Below, one piece after another: positions 58,101-63,208 of a DNA stretch of 64,000 nucleotides. The notes beneath the pieces were generated by a model. The model saw only the letters and a program-made list of their open reading frames with translations. It had not been told where the DNA came from and did no database searches. The position numbers and the translations under genes are program-made. How positions within the stretch are numbered: position 1 is the first letter of the stretch; each line of letters begins with the position of its first letter. Source of the DNA: Pseudoips prasinana (lineage: Eukaryota; Arthropoda; Insecta; Lepidoptera; Nolidae); the NCBI GenBank assembly GCA_951640165.1, contig OX621241.1, positions 9,243,001-9,307,000 on the forward strand, in the 5' to 3' direction.

Positions 58101-58130
58101 CTCGGCAGAAGGTATGCTCTCTTCTTCCAT
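30618..58130 (-). CDS. Coiled-coil protein gene, 11 coding exons, 911 aa
   Basis: The only convincing host gene. Joined exons give 2,736 nt from ATG at 58130 to TAG at 30618-30620, with matching phases at all ten GT-AG junctions. Residues 1-366 are Ser/Pro/Thr-rich and acidic early on, Arg/Pro-rich later, and end with a conserved-looking block (KTRVRIYAEKTSQTVL, GTDIESALAG). Residues about 370-600 are Ala/Glu/Arg-rich with heptad character (coiled coil). About 610-710 is acidic; about 710-911 is again helical, with an Ala/Pro tail. No signal peptide, membrane segment or enzyme motif is seen, so a cytoplasmic scaffold or cytoskeleton-associated role is a guess. A quick-to-court-like coiled-coil protein is one candidate from general shape only; I have not verified it. 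The C-terminal exons are extremely GC-rich beside AT-rich introns. Exon 5 carries a repeat expansion with ten donor sites. Confidence 0.85.
30991..31257. mobile_element. 267-bp TIR element with AT microsatellite
   Basis: Inside the last intron of the host gene. Ends cgtcgcttagataacaatac and gtactgttacctaagcgacg are inverted repeats with one or two mismatches, extended inward by cgcg. The centre is an (AT)n run at 31088-31125. Non-autonomous DNA element. Confidence 0.75.
31666..31725 (-). CDS. Host gene, exon 10
   Basis: 60 nt, phase 0 on both sides. Acceptor cattgtag, donor GAG|gtgagt. Encodes TLKKQLAQAGEEDDLDGVEE. It continues the helix of exon 9 and joins ELSSCSES of exon 11. Confidence 0.85.
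31726..32570. other. Intron sequence, no gene seen
   Basis: AT-rich intron 9 sequence between the exon 10 acceptor side and the SINE at 32571. Only chance ORFs. Confidence 0.5.
32571..32836 (+). mobile_element. SINE family B, in intron
   Basis: Full copy: head gtcaccgtagcctagttgg, B box gggttcgaatcccgg, gagcacgaatatttgtttct, tail tacaagctttgcttagtttg and a TATTATT run. Antisense to the host gene. Confidence 0.85.
32837..34721. other. Intron sequence, nothing recognised
   Basis: A moderately GC-richer patch at 32990-33240 carries three overlapping short plus-strand ORFs and the mini-hairpin caaactctagtttg, but no family that I know. The rest is AT-rich intron. Confidence 0.45.
34722..34830 (-). 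CDS. Host gene, exon 9
   Basis: 109 nt, starts with the third base of a split Lys codon (AA|A), ends in phase 0. Acceptor ctattccag, donor GAA|gtgagt. Encodes DKIDMTEKNVADVVVKKLAE then LDASKNMMEQYRQSVE, a predicted amphipathic helix. Confidence 0.85.
35013..35222. repeat. Foldback with 60-bp arms, in intron
   Basis: Arms 35013-35073 and 35163-35222 are near-perfect inverse complements (gtttaatcatgctggg at the inner end). The loop holds gcaatttgcaccgccctccc, also present at 59134-59153 next to a related gttaattggcgaaatttaac. So the loop and arms are parts of one repeat family in two arrangements. Confidence 0.8.
35223..35955. other. Intron sequence, nothing recognised
   Basis: Less AT-rich than other introns (35370-35900), with no open frame over 60 codons and no TIR found. 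Possibly old transposon sequence. Confidence 0.4.
35956..36117. mobile_element. 162-bp TIR element, in intron
   Basis: Left end cataatgaaagatagtaacg, right end cgttactagctttcattatg; the inverted arms continue with tacctcacgtaatta and tgattacgtgagttaggta. MITE-like; no ORF. Confidence 0.75.
36303..36552 (-). CDS. Host gene, exon 8
   Basis: 250 nt, phase 1 start (G|AT) and phase 2 end (AA|A). Acceptor ttttgtag, donor CTCAA|gtcagt, a weaker donor. Encodes GESASVSERESLRTLSAAIA, QRQRSEAEAEAEGALEGARG, then an Ala/Leu/Arg helix ending SRLAQALK. Extremely GC-rich third codon positions. Confidence 0.85.
36654..36749 (-). CDS. Host gene, exon 7
   Basis: 96 nt, phase 1 on both sides. Acceptor ttccttcacag, donor AAAG|gtgata. 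Encodes CAEEWWSGAEGAGAWSGDEL then SPERDFYADDK; acidic linker with a Trp pair. Confidence 0.85.
36750..37149. other. Intron sequence, nothing recognised
   Basis: No repeat or ORF supported. Confidence 0.5.
37150..37905 (-). mobile_element. LINE fragment with RNase H domain
   Basis: Minus strand: ETKVQTIYILSDSQTTLKAL (RNase H with the SDS acidic residue), VKLVQVPGHIVIERNKKSDA (the PGH...N..AD signature, with the Asp kept), GPEQCVGIP, and farther downstream SPICRTCGGENET followed by LPLTRVLHYV. Frame breaks between blocks. Part of a non-LTR element of the RNase-H-bearing type, without RT, same strand as the host gene. Confidence 0.75.
37915..38085 (-). mobile_element. SINE family A, interrupted
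   Basis: Reverse complement of the tail (ctgatcccaaactaagcaga), the middle (acatgttcattgttcatgca) and the B box region (ggatgggaatcgaac). The head beyond it is replaced by the palindrome at 38089. Confidence 0.75.
38089..38264. repeat. 176-bp foldback at SINE head
   Basis: The left arm starts cctctagcacgagtt and the right arm ends aactcgtgctagagg; arms of about 70 bp with a loop of about 30 bp (cgcctctcgcggaaac). It contains ctgcagtttacttactcgat in both arms. Foldback MITE or snap-back inserted in or beside the SINE. Confidence 0.8.
38560..38753 (-). CDS. Host gene, exon 6
   Basis: 194 nt; starts with the last base of a Ser codon (AG|T), ends in phase 1. Acceptor tttttctag, donor CCTG|gtaagt. 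Encodes RSDSGEALSPEDETGGGLLA, NVARALRAAPQPLKDDDRSH, ASDDNDNSADLLDSETEPCL: acidic, probably disordered linker between two helical regions. Confidence 0.85.
38926..40772 (-). repeat. Tandem array of exon 5 with ten donor sites
   Basis: The 3' part of exon 5, its 5' splice site (TACAG|gtcagt) and about 23 bases of intron are repeated. Exon ends fall at 40560, 40422, 40284, 40146, 39950, 39754, 39558, 39362, 39166 and 38970. The first three steps are 138 bp, the next six 196 bp. The 138-bp unit equals the 196-bp unit minus 58 bp, lost between two gccgccagcg direct repeats. Units look almost identical by eye. The 138-bp units keep the frame (46 codons); the 196-bp units do not. Long ORFs of 158-367 codons here are products of the array. 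Confidence 0.9.
40560..40772 (-). CDS. Host gene, exon 5 (first donor)
   Basis: 213 nt; acceptor gttgttgcag, donor TACAG|gtcagt, phases 2 and 2. Encodes RAECRQLVRMCEQRRQETLA, an Ala/Arg stretch, LDALAARLSRLTRAVHLAYR and LAPDATQPTVYHNDLY. Using this donor joins DLYS to RSDSGEAL in frame. Donors at 40422, 40284 and 40146 would also stay in frame and add one to three 46-residue repeats. Confidence 0.8.
40965..41345 (+). mobile_element. LINE RT fragment with snap-back
   Basis: Plus strand: EVHAVYTDFSKAFD, then (after the palindrome at 41022-41155) readable WYESFLK, SQMVVVQG and MGPLLFLMFINDL. These are RT motifs A and B' regions of a Jockey-like LINE. No endonuclease part. Antisense to the host gene, in the intron between exons 5 and 4. 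Confidence 0.7.
41022..41155. repeat. 65-bp-arm palindrome inside LINE
   Basis: The left arm aaggcctttgattaacctta and the right arm's taaggttaatcaaaggcctt meet over a spacer of a few bases at about 41087. The left arm is the LINE's coding sequence; the right arm is an inverted copy of it inserted immediately after. Confidence 0.85.
41352..43255 (-). mobile_element. Jockey-like LINE, broken by inversion
   Basis: Minus strand. From 43255: the end of the endonuclease region (ISITDHDTVVLGISNESAG), a linker (TIRQPWMTTNLLKCIRKRD), then RT: LKTDSAPGWDGITNRVLEF, NYRPISLLTSLSQILEKLVN, YGFRNGRSTEDAV, CLGVFLDLAKAFDTV, a break at 41889-41949, then ISAYADDTAIIF (YADD intact) and VSSIRYLGIIIDKHLTWR. It ends tail-to-tail against the plus-strand LINE at about 41350. 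Frame breaks near 42500 and 42790. Confidence 0.85.
41889..41949. repeat. 28-bp-arm palindrome inside LINE RT
   Basis: Arms ccttagcgaaagtgaagtac and gtacttcactttcgctaagg with a central ggggtaccccaataccc region. It falls in the codons that should spell the G-V-P-Q-G-S block of the RT, which is lost. Confidence 0.85.
43391..44023 (+). pseudogene. THAP-domain gene, three exons, broken
   Basis: Exon 1 43391-43467 reads MGKCVVKECDSRSQKHHKSS and GITFH (the first Cys pair of a THAP zinc finger), donor CACAC|gtaagt. Exon 2 43722-43890 after attaattgcag reads T-M-P-stop-D then ASRREKWVEVIRLLNKQ, PPIKSSVICSTKQKSDC and GRVYMSNVAIPMLL. Exon 3 43976-44023 reads PQTALIQLKLNCASV-stop. Phases agree. The TAA at 43729-43731 sits where Lys would be expected, and the zinc-ligand His of the usual C-S-x-H-F is Lys. 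THAP domains bind DNA in P-element transposases and THAP proteins; only the domain is present, inside a host intron and antisense to the host gene. Confidence 0.75.
44024..44731. other. Intron sequence, nothing recognised
   Basis: AT-rich, with a small hairpin tttgggta-tag-gtacccaaa near 44308. No ORF. Confidence 0.45.
44732..44890 (+). repeat. Direct repeat, unit 1
   Basis: Block from aatatgaataatgtactagg through gaaatattttttaatattca and an agcggg... GC-rich end; repeated at 45347-45505 with perhaps 10-15% differences by eye. The two units flank a SINE. They may be ends of a long-repeat element or an old duplication. Confidence 0.7.
44928..45235 (+). mobile_element. SINE family C with duplicated B box
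   Basis: Head tcattggtctagcggtagcg, B box gggttcaaatcccgggtcgg, then aaaaagtgattatggga. The stretch from gtcctgggttcaa to attatggga is repeated once (about 44971-45014 and 45028-45070). The body follows with cccgaagtctgggagttgac, cggagagcacgtaaagccgt and ccatcggatcatgagag. Confidence 0.8.
45236..45303. repeat. Two consecutive hairpins
   Basis: First tggaatagaaagtgc / gcactttcaattcca around aggg, then tttgaaatttagagtg / cactctaaatttcaaa around ata. Each is an immediate inverted copy, and together they terminate the SINE body. Confidence 0.75.
45347..45505 (+). repeat. Direct repeat, unit 2
   Basis: Partner of 44732-44890 (aatatgaataatgtactagg, gttgatgtaggtaaataata, aatattcatgaaagcgagcc). Confidence 0.7.
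45506..47133. other. Intron sequence, nothing recognised
   Basis: Mostly AT-rich. Chance ORFs at 46237 and 46465 have no splice or codon support. Confidence 0.45.
47134..47306 (-). CDS. Host gene, exon 4
   Basis: 173 nt, phase 0 start, phase 2 end (AG|G). Acceptor attcttttag, donor AGGAG|gtaaac. Encodes EACSSRESARLAEARLSEAE, REAAEMQDFLAAETGALSDS, LRDAEAELARVNADLDR: uninterrupted heptad-like helix, coiled coil. Confidence 0.9.
47307..47911. other. Intron sequence, nothing recognised
   Basis: AT-rich, chance ORFs only. Confidence 0.5.
47912..48130 (-). mobile_element. SINE family A, diverged
   Basis: Reverse complement: tail (catctgatcccaacctagac, actatggcacccagataacc), a middle part (cacccagacactgaaaag) and B box region ggtggggaacgaacccacga. 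More diverged than the other copies. Confidence 0.65.
48265..48392 (-). CDS. Host gene, exon 3
   Basis: 128 nt, phase 1 start (G|GC), phase 0 end. Acceptor gtttgtatacag, donor CACCTC|gtaagt. Encodes GAGADGCLRALEEQLRSAGE, LAARQRAEIDALREQCNRLH, L: coiled coil. The 1,519-bp duplication begins only 10 bp upstream of the acceptor AG. Confidence 0.9.
48402..49920. repeat. 1,519-bp tandem duplication, unit 1
   Basis: Sequence from aacaaatttaaattatatag to tgttatgtttaacattaa is repeated from 49921. By eye the only clear base change is tgtcagattgcc against tgtcaaattgcc (near 49066 and 50585). The last ~40 bp of unit 1 (49880-49920) are an inverted copy of the unit's start, giving a palindrome at the junction. 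Confidence 0.9.
49135..49397 (+). mobile_element. SINE family C, diverged (in unit 1)
   Basis: B box gggttcaaatcccgggtcag, then agtctggaagttagcggtat, cgcagcacgtaaagctcc and a tail gggccgctattcgcccaaga before ATATTATTATT. The head is degraded. Confidence 0.7.
49921..51400. repeat. 1,519-bp tandem duplication, unit 2
   Basis: Second unit, ending at tttaacattaa, after which unrelated sequence (ggttaccattagcc) follows. It does not carry exon 3 or its acceptor, so the splice site is single. Confidence 0.9.
50654..50916 (+). mobile_element. SINE family C (in unit 2)
   Basis: Duplicate of 49135-49397 created by the tandem duplication and not by a separate insertion. Confidence 0.7.
51401..52661. 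other. Intron; possible retroposon tail
   Basis: At 51900-52105 a plus-strand AT-rich stretch ends gcaataaatatttctgattc tgattc, the type of simple-repeat tail seen at LINE 3' ends. The rest shows no gene. Confidence 0.4.
52662..52804 (+). mobile_element. MITE-1 copy, diverged
   Basis: Left end degraded (cagatcagccagcacatc), right end aggtgtctgtac; loop ccttatgctcttgtgattaa. In the intron between exons 3 and 2. Confidence 0.8.
53035..53110 (-). repeat. Short relic of the 9858-type repeat
   Basis: Minus-strand reading ggtacggaacccccgacgaa and agtccgattagcactccgac resembles the element that ends near 10440. Too short to classify. Confidence 0.35.
53243..53280. repeat. Hairpin, 16-bp arms
   Basis: gaatcttaaacagtta and its complement around a 6-base loop. 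It sits in AT-rich intron and, with its T-rich left flank, resembles a snap-back event. Confidence 0.7.
54082..54223 (-). mobile_element. MITE-1 copy, opposite orientation
   Basis: Same TIRs (gtacagacgccagcacatc) with the loop inverted (tttatagattttcaacttta), so it inserted in the minus orientation. Flanked by sequence consistent with TA insertion. Confidence 0.85.
54224..55074. other. Intron sequence, possible tail at 54720
   Basis: AT-rich. ggaaataaacagttttttct at 54710-54730 may be the end of a retroposed sequence. No gene. Confidence 0.4.
55075..55245 (-). mobile_element. SINE family D
   Basis: Minus strand: cacgtgtggcgcagcggcta, aaacagtcgccgagccgc, B box cgggttcgagtaccgcg, ccactatttgtgtgaccc, and a tail with tatatgtttgtaaagtacc. 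Copies at 59783 and 60605 (plus). Confidence 0.8.
55550..55880 (+). mobile_element. LINE RT C-terminal fragment
   Basis: Plus strand: NKRDLGVIHDIK, EHIDKVISKASQMLGFVMRL, SKHFKKEKAF, then in another frame LEYSCQVWNPRYDTYISQIE. This is the connection and thumb region of a Jockey-like LINE. It is cut off at about 55885 by the next fragment. Confidence 0.7.
55885..56145 (-). mobile_element. RTE LINE 3' end
   Basis: Minus strand: ggcctttgtccagcagtgga, which encodes the GLCPAVD-like end also found near 13310; upstream pieces GRPPTRWTDDIVRVAG and ETDIAARIAK-like codons are readable with frame breaks. Confidence 0.65.
56250..56464 (-). CDS. Host gene, exon 2
   Basis: 215 nt, phase 2 start (AA|T), phase 1 end. 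The acceptor chosen is ccattacag at 56465, because it is the only nearby AG that fits the phase of exon 1. Alternatives at 56433-56456 do not. Encodes RIEVTRCHRGVQASARDVEA, ARLASALAAVAEERERRQCA, EAQLAAERAARLAAIAELDR, then NSQRLLDLAGA: start of the coiled coil. Confidence 0.85.
56608..56935 (-). mobile_element. SINE family C, in first coding intron
   Basis: Minus strand: gtctcgttggtttagcggta, ctatcacgggtcgggcc, ctgggagttggcggtatg, gtaaagctgtcgttcctgtg, tail agactggccgccgaggctg. The head lacks part of the B box. Confidence 0.7.
57031..58130 (-). CDS. Host gene, exon 1 (first coding)
   Basis: 1,100 nt, ATG at 58130 in the context attcgccATGGAAG, donor GAAAA|gtaaga. Encodes MEEESIPSAEPGPLPATADT, NLNINDKSDNKDNSDNVIEC, GSDSGVEGCGRALSSGGGSR, a Pro/Arg-rich stretch (REKPTPPEKPRPLTPKPRIR), KYATLPRRRRDADSEG and the conserved-looking end. 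Without splicing the frame stops at TAA immediately after the donor. A 354-codon plus-strand ORF over the same bases is an antisense shadow. Confidence 0.9.
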
Positions 58131-58151
58131 GGCGAATAGTAATCACATGTT
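58131..58151 (-). other. Host gene 5' UTR part and upstream acceptor
   Basis: The bases before the ATG follow a good acceptor (ttcttttgttgcag, ending at 58152), so the leader is spliced from at least one non-coding exon farther upstream. I could not place that exon or the promoter; a GC-richer patch at 58250-58340 is a candidate. Confidence 0.6.
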
Positions 58152-59126
58152 CTGCAACAAAAGAAACGGCGAATTTAATACGGATTGTCAATAAAGTAGC
58201 TACGGCTTTATTCACACAAATGTTAGTTAGCGAGAATAGCGCAGCAATCAGTTCGCTGCAGCGGTATTGTGGGCCGACAGCTATTGTTAAGCAGCCGCTG
58301 GGCTCGCCTCGCCCGTACTGGTCAATCTCTAGAGACTGCATTAGAATAGCGTCGTTTATTCAAATACTAAATATGGTCAGTAAATTATTCACTGTATGTA
58401 TCAATGTAACTGTGAATTAAACAATCACTGATACTCATATGGAACGAATATATTAAATGGATGAACGTAAAATAATACGTTGTAAAGGCAAATATATATG
58501 CGTGTGTATGACGAGGTTCACGGCTGTGACACGGGTATATGGCTTCCCGTGCAATATTACAAGTATGATTACATTTTACACTGTATACCAACTGAAGTAA
58601 GACTACAAGAACCGTCTTTCCTACCTTCGTAATAAAGGTGCTGTAAAGATCAAAATGTATCTACCAATGCGACGTGGATTACGGTTTCTCACGCTGTTAT
58701 ACCAACTGAACTAATAGCAAAGACGTAGACTCACAGCTCTACTCATTAAGCATATTTCAGGTGTATCTGTTTATTAGCCATATATACGCCATCATGTTAT
58801 GGCTCATTCTAATCAACTTTTACTGGCTTCGATTTCCTTTTATATTTAAAAATAGATGAACTTCATAAATGGGATTACCATCGATGATACTTTTGAAAGT
58901 AAAATGCTCTCCACTTTATGTATTTGAAGGAATGTTTGACTGAAAAGAGGTGTTATCCAACTATGAAAATGTTACATTTTTGATTTCGGGGATATAACAG
59001 GTAGGACTGAATACTTAAGCTAGCTTTAGATTAGTATTACAAGTCATTCATAAGATAAGTATCAGGTTAATTTGCTGGAATCCATCACCACCTATGAATT
59101 CAGCTAGTTCTCAGTTTAAATAATCC
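58152..59126. other. Upstream or 5' intron, no coding signal
   Basis: Contains the GC-richer patch 58250-58340, then AT-rich sequence. No TATA or initiator can be assigned. Confidence 0.4.
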
Positions 59127-59330
59127 GGTAAGCAATTTGCACCGCCCTCCCGCCCGCAAAATGCACGAACAATTTGTGCATATAAACAAATTATATGCAC
59201 CAGTTCGATCCTCCACGGAGCAACACAAGTTTACTCGTCGAGCGTTCAAATGCATTTTGGAGGCGGGAGGGCGGTACATATTGTATCTCCGCTTGGTTAA
59301 ACTGTTAATTGGCGAAATTTAACATAATAT
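59127..59330. repeat. Inverted repeat sharing core with 35013-35222
   Basis: Starts gcaatttgcaccgccctccc and, inverted, ends ggcgggagggcggtacat at about 59262-59279, followed by gttaattggcgaaatttaac. Same family as the loop and arms of the 35.0-35.2 kb foldback. Confidence 0.6.
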
Positions 59331-59782
59331 TTTTTGCATTTAAACAGTCGTAACGGTAAATATTTATATGTTGTCATCCTCTTCAAATTTTGCAAACTAA
59401 TCTTTGGGGCTGTACTACTAAGAACATATAAAAAAAAATTATAATTGTACAGTTAGTGAGTTAATATGAAGTGTTCAAATGCAGAGAAAACTTTCAAGGG
59501 CCTACGTTGAAAATGAAGGGAGTTGTACTCCTCGCATTAAATCTAAACAATTTGGTAAAACTTTTCATGAACGCGTATTGTCCGATGTCTAATTTCAAGA
59601 AAACATTCACATTTATAAAAATCTTATTACGAATTAAAATAAAGCTTTTGGAAATATTAGACATGTACATTTGCTTTATGTTAAACATTATTGTTTCAAC
59701 CGTTCGTAAAAATATTGGAATGGCGCTAAAATACAAATTGATTTGGGTATCCCATAAGCTAGGTGCTATTAAGTTGAGACTA
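59331..59782. other. No gene; 110-codon chance ORF
   Basis: An AT-rich ORF starts at 59471 and runs into the SINE at 59783; composition is Lys/Leu/Ile-heavy and there is no domain. I do not regard it as a gene. Confidence 0.5.
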
Positions 59783-59930
59783 CACGTGTGGCGCAGCGGT
59801 TAAAACAGTCGCCTCGTCACTTGATTCGATTCCCGTACAAGGAAACTATTTGTGTACCCCACTAAATAGTTACTGTTAATATCACCCGAGCGGGCATTGT
59901 CTTTAAAAAAAGTGTTAATATTTCTTTTTT
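59783..59930 (+). mobile_element. SINE family D, B box deleted in part
   Basis: acgtgtggcgcagcggttaa, aacagtcgcctcgtcacttg, B-box-like attcgattcccg, ctatttgtgtaccccac, and a tail gagcgggcattgtctttaaa. Confidence 0.75.
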
Positions 59931-60009
59931 TAAAGACATCTTATCTCGGGACTGTATACACATGTATAATTCGTAAACATTTTTATTATTTATTTACAAA
60001 GCACACCCA

Positions 60010-60115
60010 GTTTCAGTACAATTATAATTAAATCACATATAAGTGTCCTGTGCGGGTATCGAAATCACAACGCGAGGGCAACGAGGCAATAGCGAGGTTA
60101 CTGCCTAAACCGGGC
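60010..60115 (-). repeat. SINE-like fragment
   Basis: Minus strand: gtttaggcagtaacctcgc, cgttgtgatttcgatacccg (B-box-like), cacaggacacttatatgtga. tRNA-like head and SINE-like body, not clearly one of families A-D. Confidence 0.45.
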
Positions 60116-60604
60116 ATTTAAATTAGTTATGGATAGCGGTCGGCCCAAGCAAAAAGTTATCAATATAAAGTAGAGAAACTGGTATCTAGGCAACAAAGAG
60201 CAAAACCTATCAACTTTGTATTTATTGTATAGCAAGCAAGCTATGCAATACAAAGAATAGTTCTCATGAATCCGAGGCTTACAGTCAGCCTTGTCCCATC
60301 TATTCATAATACTGCAATCAAGTATAATGTTCTACTCAAGAAAACCATTTTCTCAGAGTCTTAATAATCAAGAGCCGCAAGTAAGAAATGTATTCGTCGT
60401 ATATCAGTACATTGTCTTCACAGAAATTAACAATAACATCAATAGAAAGATATCATATTTACTGGAGACTAGTTACCCGCCCTGGCTTCGCACGGATAGA
60501 TAGATATAAAGATACATTAGTATTTTAAATTAATACTTCACGCCAAATAGTTTTATAGGAAAATTATTGATACCTTGTGTTACATTCGATTTAACTACAC
60601 TCTC

Positions 60605-60712
60605 GCTACTTCGAGTCCCGGGTTCGATTCGCGCACAGGACACTATTTGTGCGACCCATAAGTTCTGATTCTCTGTGTACATCTATTATATGTTTGTAAA
60701 GTATACAGGCAT
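60605..60712 (+). mobile_element. SINE family D, head lost
   Basis: B box cgggttcgattcgcgcacag, ctatttgtgcgacccataag, tattatatgtttgtaaagta. Starts just before the B box. Confidence 0.7.
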
Positions 60713-60839
60713 TCACTGCTCTGTCGTTCAAGTTTCAGAAAAGCATATTGTATCAAGGTAAAAGCAACTTTATTATGGTTGTACAGAGTAGTAAATGGTA
60801 AATTTCACTACATTACGGCTTATTAGCATAATATGTACG

Positions 60840-60955
60840 GCAGTGTTAACTTCCAGACTCCGGGCTGACATAGTAACATACATATATTTTGGCCCGATCC
60901 GGGATTTAAACCCAGGACTTCATTATCAACGGTTGAACTGGAACTTATAACTTTA
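60840..60955 (-). mobile_element. SINE family C, head fragment
   Basis: Minus strand: ccagttcaaccgttgataat, tcctgggtttaaatcccgga (B box), cccggagtctggaagttaac. Body beyond that is missing. Confidence 0.7.
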
Positions 60956-60987
60956 ACTTTTACAAAAATAATAATAAATACGACGAT

Positions 60988-61248
60988 TGACGGTCACCGT
61001 AGCTTAGTTGGTAGTGCTCCTGCCTACGAAGCTGGTGGTCCTGGGTTCGAATCTCGGTAAGTGCAAATATTTGTGTGATGAGCACGAATATTTGTTTCTG
61101 AGTCATGGATGTTTTCTATGTATTTAAGTATTTATCTATCTATATAAGTATGTATATAGTCGCCTGGTACCCATAGAACAAGCTTTGCTTAGTTTGGGGC
61201 TAGGATGATCTGTGTGACATTGTCCCTAGATATTATTATTATTAAATA
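60988..61248 (+). mobile_element. SINE family B, full copy
   Basis: cggtcaccgtagcttagttg, B box gggttcgaatctcgg, gagcacgaatatttgtttct, tail acaagctttgcttagtttgg and TATTATTATTATT. Confidence 0.85.
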
Positions 61249-61657
61249 GTTAATTATTGGGTACTGAGATATTCCGCAGTGACAGACGGAGGGATGGACT
61301 AACACACCTTTATAATATGGAAAAGATGTTTGTTGAATAACATTATAGGTAAGTACAGCTTGTTTTAAGTAGGTACATTTAAAATGGTTGTCTGATAAGA
61401 CTGGTGTGATTGCTCACATATTGTGCAAGTACTCGAAACGGTATAAACACTTGCTTGCAATCAGTCGATATGTTATCGACTGATTTAGTAAGAATGCATC
61501 ACATAAGTAGGTACTAGGATCAAGAACTTTCCGTTTACATCTGCCTTATGAGTCATATGACTAAAGAGTTCTCCTTATTTCATTATGAAAATCACAAACT
61601 AAAACGCAGGACGCAGTCTTTTCGATTTCAATACAATGATAACGTAAGTTCAGCGAA
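61249..61657. other. No gene seen
   Basis: AT-rich; a short hairpin (gtcgatatgttatcgac near 61464) is the only structure noted. Confidence 0.45.
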
Positions 61658-61870
61658 TGAGGCGCTCATAGCTAGATGCTCTCACTGGTCAGTCCATAGA
61701 TGGGTGACCATCAAATTGTTTAATTTCTGAGCGACTCCGTGCTTCTGAGAGCACGTTAAGCTGTCGGTCCCGGTTGTTGTCATTGTCTAGTCAAGTCGTT
61801 GAGCCATGTCAGAGGCCTACTTGGCGGATTGAGCCTCTGACAGTAGTCTAACCAGTGCCCCTACAGGTAA
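61658..61870 (+). mobile_element. 5S rRNA-like SINE, internal deletion
   Basis: gcgctcatagctagatgctc, then ggtcagtccatagatgggtg (the ttaagca part is deleted), ctgagcgactccgtgcttct, gagcacgttaagctgtcggt. Third copy of the family. Confidence 0.6.
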
Positions 61871-62080
61871 GTAAGTCGTGAACGCAGTAGAGATTTGAGT
61901 CTATGCCATGCCCCAAGAGGGGATTCCCTCTTAGAACTTAGACTTTGACAAAGCATAAATTAACCACTTCTTCATCTGTGGCATGGGGTTCATAGAACAC
62001 GGTTCTTTTGGTGCCTATTTGATAAACATGTCATATGTTTCCGTTTTATAATCTTGTTATACAAGATGTAACATAAATAA

Positions 62081-62140
62081 AGCTACTTTCCATAGGAGGA
62101 AGCTACTTTCTATAGGAGGAAGCTACTTTCCATAGGAGGA
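62081..62140 (+). repeat. 20-bp tandem repeat, three units
   Basis: agctactttccataggagga repeated at 62081, 62101 and 62121; the middle unit has tataggagga. Confidence 0.9.
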
Positions 62141-62201
62141 ACATAATAGAAGCGCTGGGCGCAAGACTAACTAGGAGTTTACTTGCGAGCCGCTTGGATT
62201 A

Positions 62202-62337
62202 GTACAGACGCCAGCACATCAAGCTACATCAATCTGTCAAATTTCCCCAATTGAAAGTGAATCTTAGGCTTATGTGATAAAATTGAAAACCTATAAAATA
62301 AATTTGACAGATTGGGGTAGATGGATGTGCTCTGTAC
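62202..62337 (+). mobile_element. MITE-1 copy, right end shortened
   Basis: Left gtacagacgccagcacatc; the right end has lost part of ctggcg (gtgctctgtac). Loop as in the other copies. Confidence 0.85.
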
Positions 62338-63125
62338 ATCCTACCAGCTTTTCGAAGCGTGTATTTAGGAAGCATTTTATTATATCCAGGCCTCACCAGC
62401 ACAGAACTAAAGAGCCAAATGCTTTTTTAATCTACGTCTATCATAAACTTATCACACACCACCATATGAACTTATTCAAATAATACAATTTACTTATGAA
62501 ATAGATTTCTATCAACATTGCTAGCCTACGAAATGAGAAGGATTACACTTTCTAACGACACCTACACCAAAACAATTAAGCAACATCAAATCTACAACAA
62601 TCAAGACCTACATCCTACGCACAAAATCATCAGCATTATCGATACGGGTAACCCAGTGGGGATACGAAGAATAGGGTCAATGGACTGCGGGAGTGTGGGG
62701 TGCTCCAATGCTCCTTGCTATTCAGAGGCGGCACTGTTACAGCTATGGCTATGAGCAAGCAATACGTGTTCAATTTGTCACGGAGTAGTAGGCGGCCGCG
62801 ACGCGCCGTCTGCACCTACCGCTACAGTGTTTATTTTTACTCGCGTACAGAAGCCGGCGATTAATTAAATAAACTAAGGCCACGGTGAAGATTTAAAGTC
62901 ATTGCCTTGCAATAAGAAAAAGTGTAAGTGTCGGACACGTGACAGAAGCCCTATAGTTCCGGACGAAGAAATGGCTAAGGTATACCCTGTTGTAAGAGGC
63001 GACTAAAATCGTCGAAGGGAGGTTATTTGGGGTCATGCACAGGGCGAGAGGGGAATTGTCATGTCTATTAAGTGACCTTGAGGGGGACGATGTGGTGATT
63101 TGCTGCATTTGTTGGGGTAGTGGGA
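62338..63125. other. Repeat-like sequence, no gene
   Basis: A 78-codon ORF at 62518-62754 is unsupported. The 62940-63080 part (atggctaaggtataccctgt, agaggcgactaaaatcg) is a sequence I recall as dispersed in moth genomes, class unknown. Confidence 0.4.
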
Positions 63126-63208
63126 AAAATATACGTTCGCTGAAGAACTGCTATGTAATGTTTGCCTCTCCACCATAACATCGCAGTTCTTCAGCGAAGG
63201 TATATTTT
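63126..63208. repeat. Palindrome, 26-bp arms
   Basis: aaatatacgttcgctgaaga and tcttcagcgaaggtatattt, continued by actgc / gcagt, around a loop of about 30 bases. Confidence 0.8.

Noticed and set aside
57130..58194. 354-codon plus-strand ORF opposite exon 1
   Set aside because: It is the antisense shadow of the first coding exon; the minus-strand frame has a start in good context, a phased donor and continues through ten exons.
59471..59803. 110-codon plus-strand ORF
   Set aside because: AT-rich chance frame ending inside a SINE; no domain, splice sites or homology that I can recognise.
9165..61020. tRNA genes suggested by A and B boxes (near 9190, 24440, 32590, 44940, 60610, 61000)
   Set aside because: Each tRNA-like head runs into a conserved non-tRNA body and tail shared between copies, and no complete cloverleaf with acceptor stem is apparent. 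They are SINEs.
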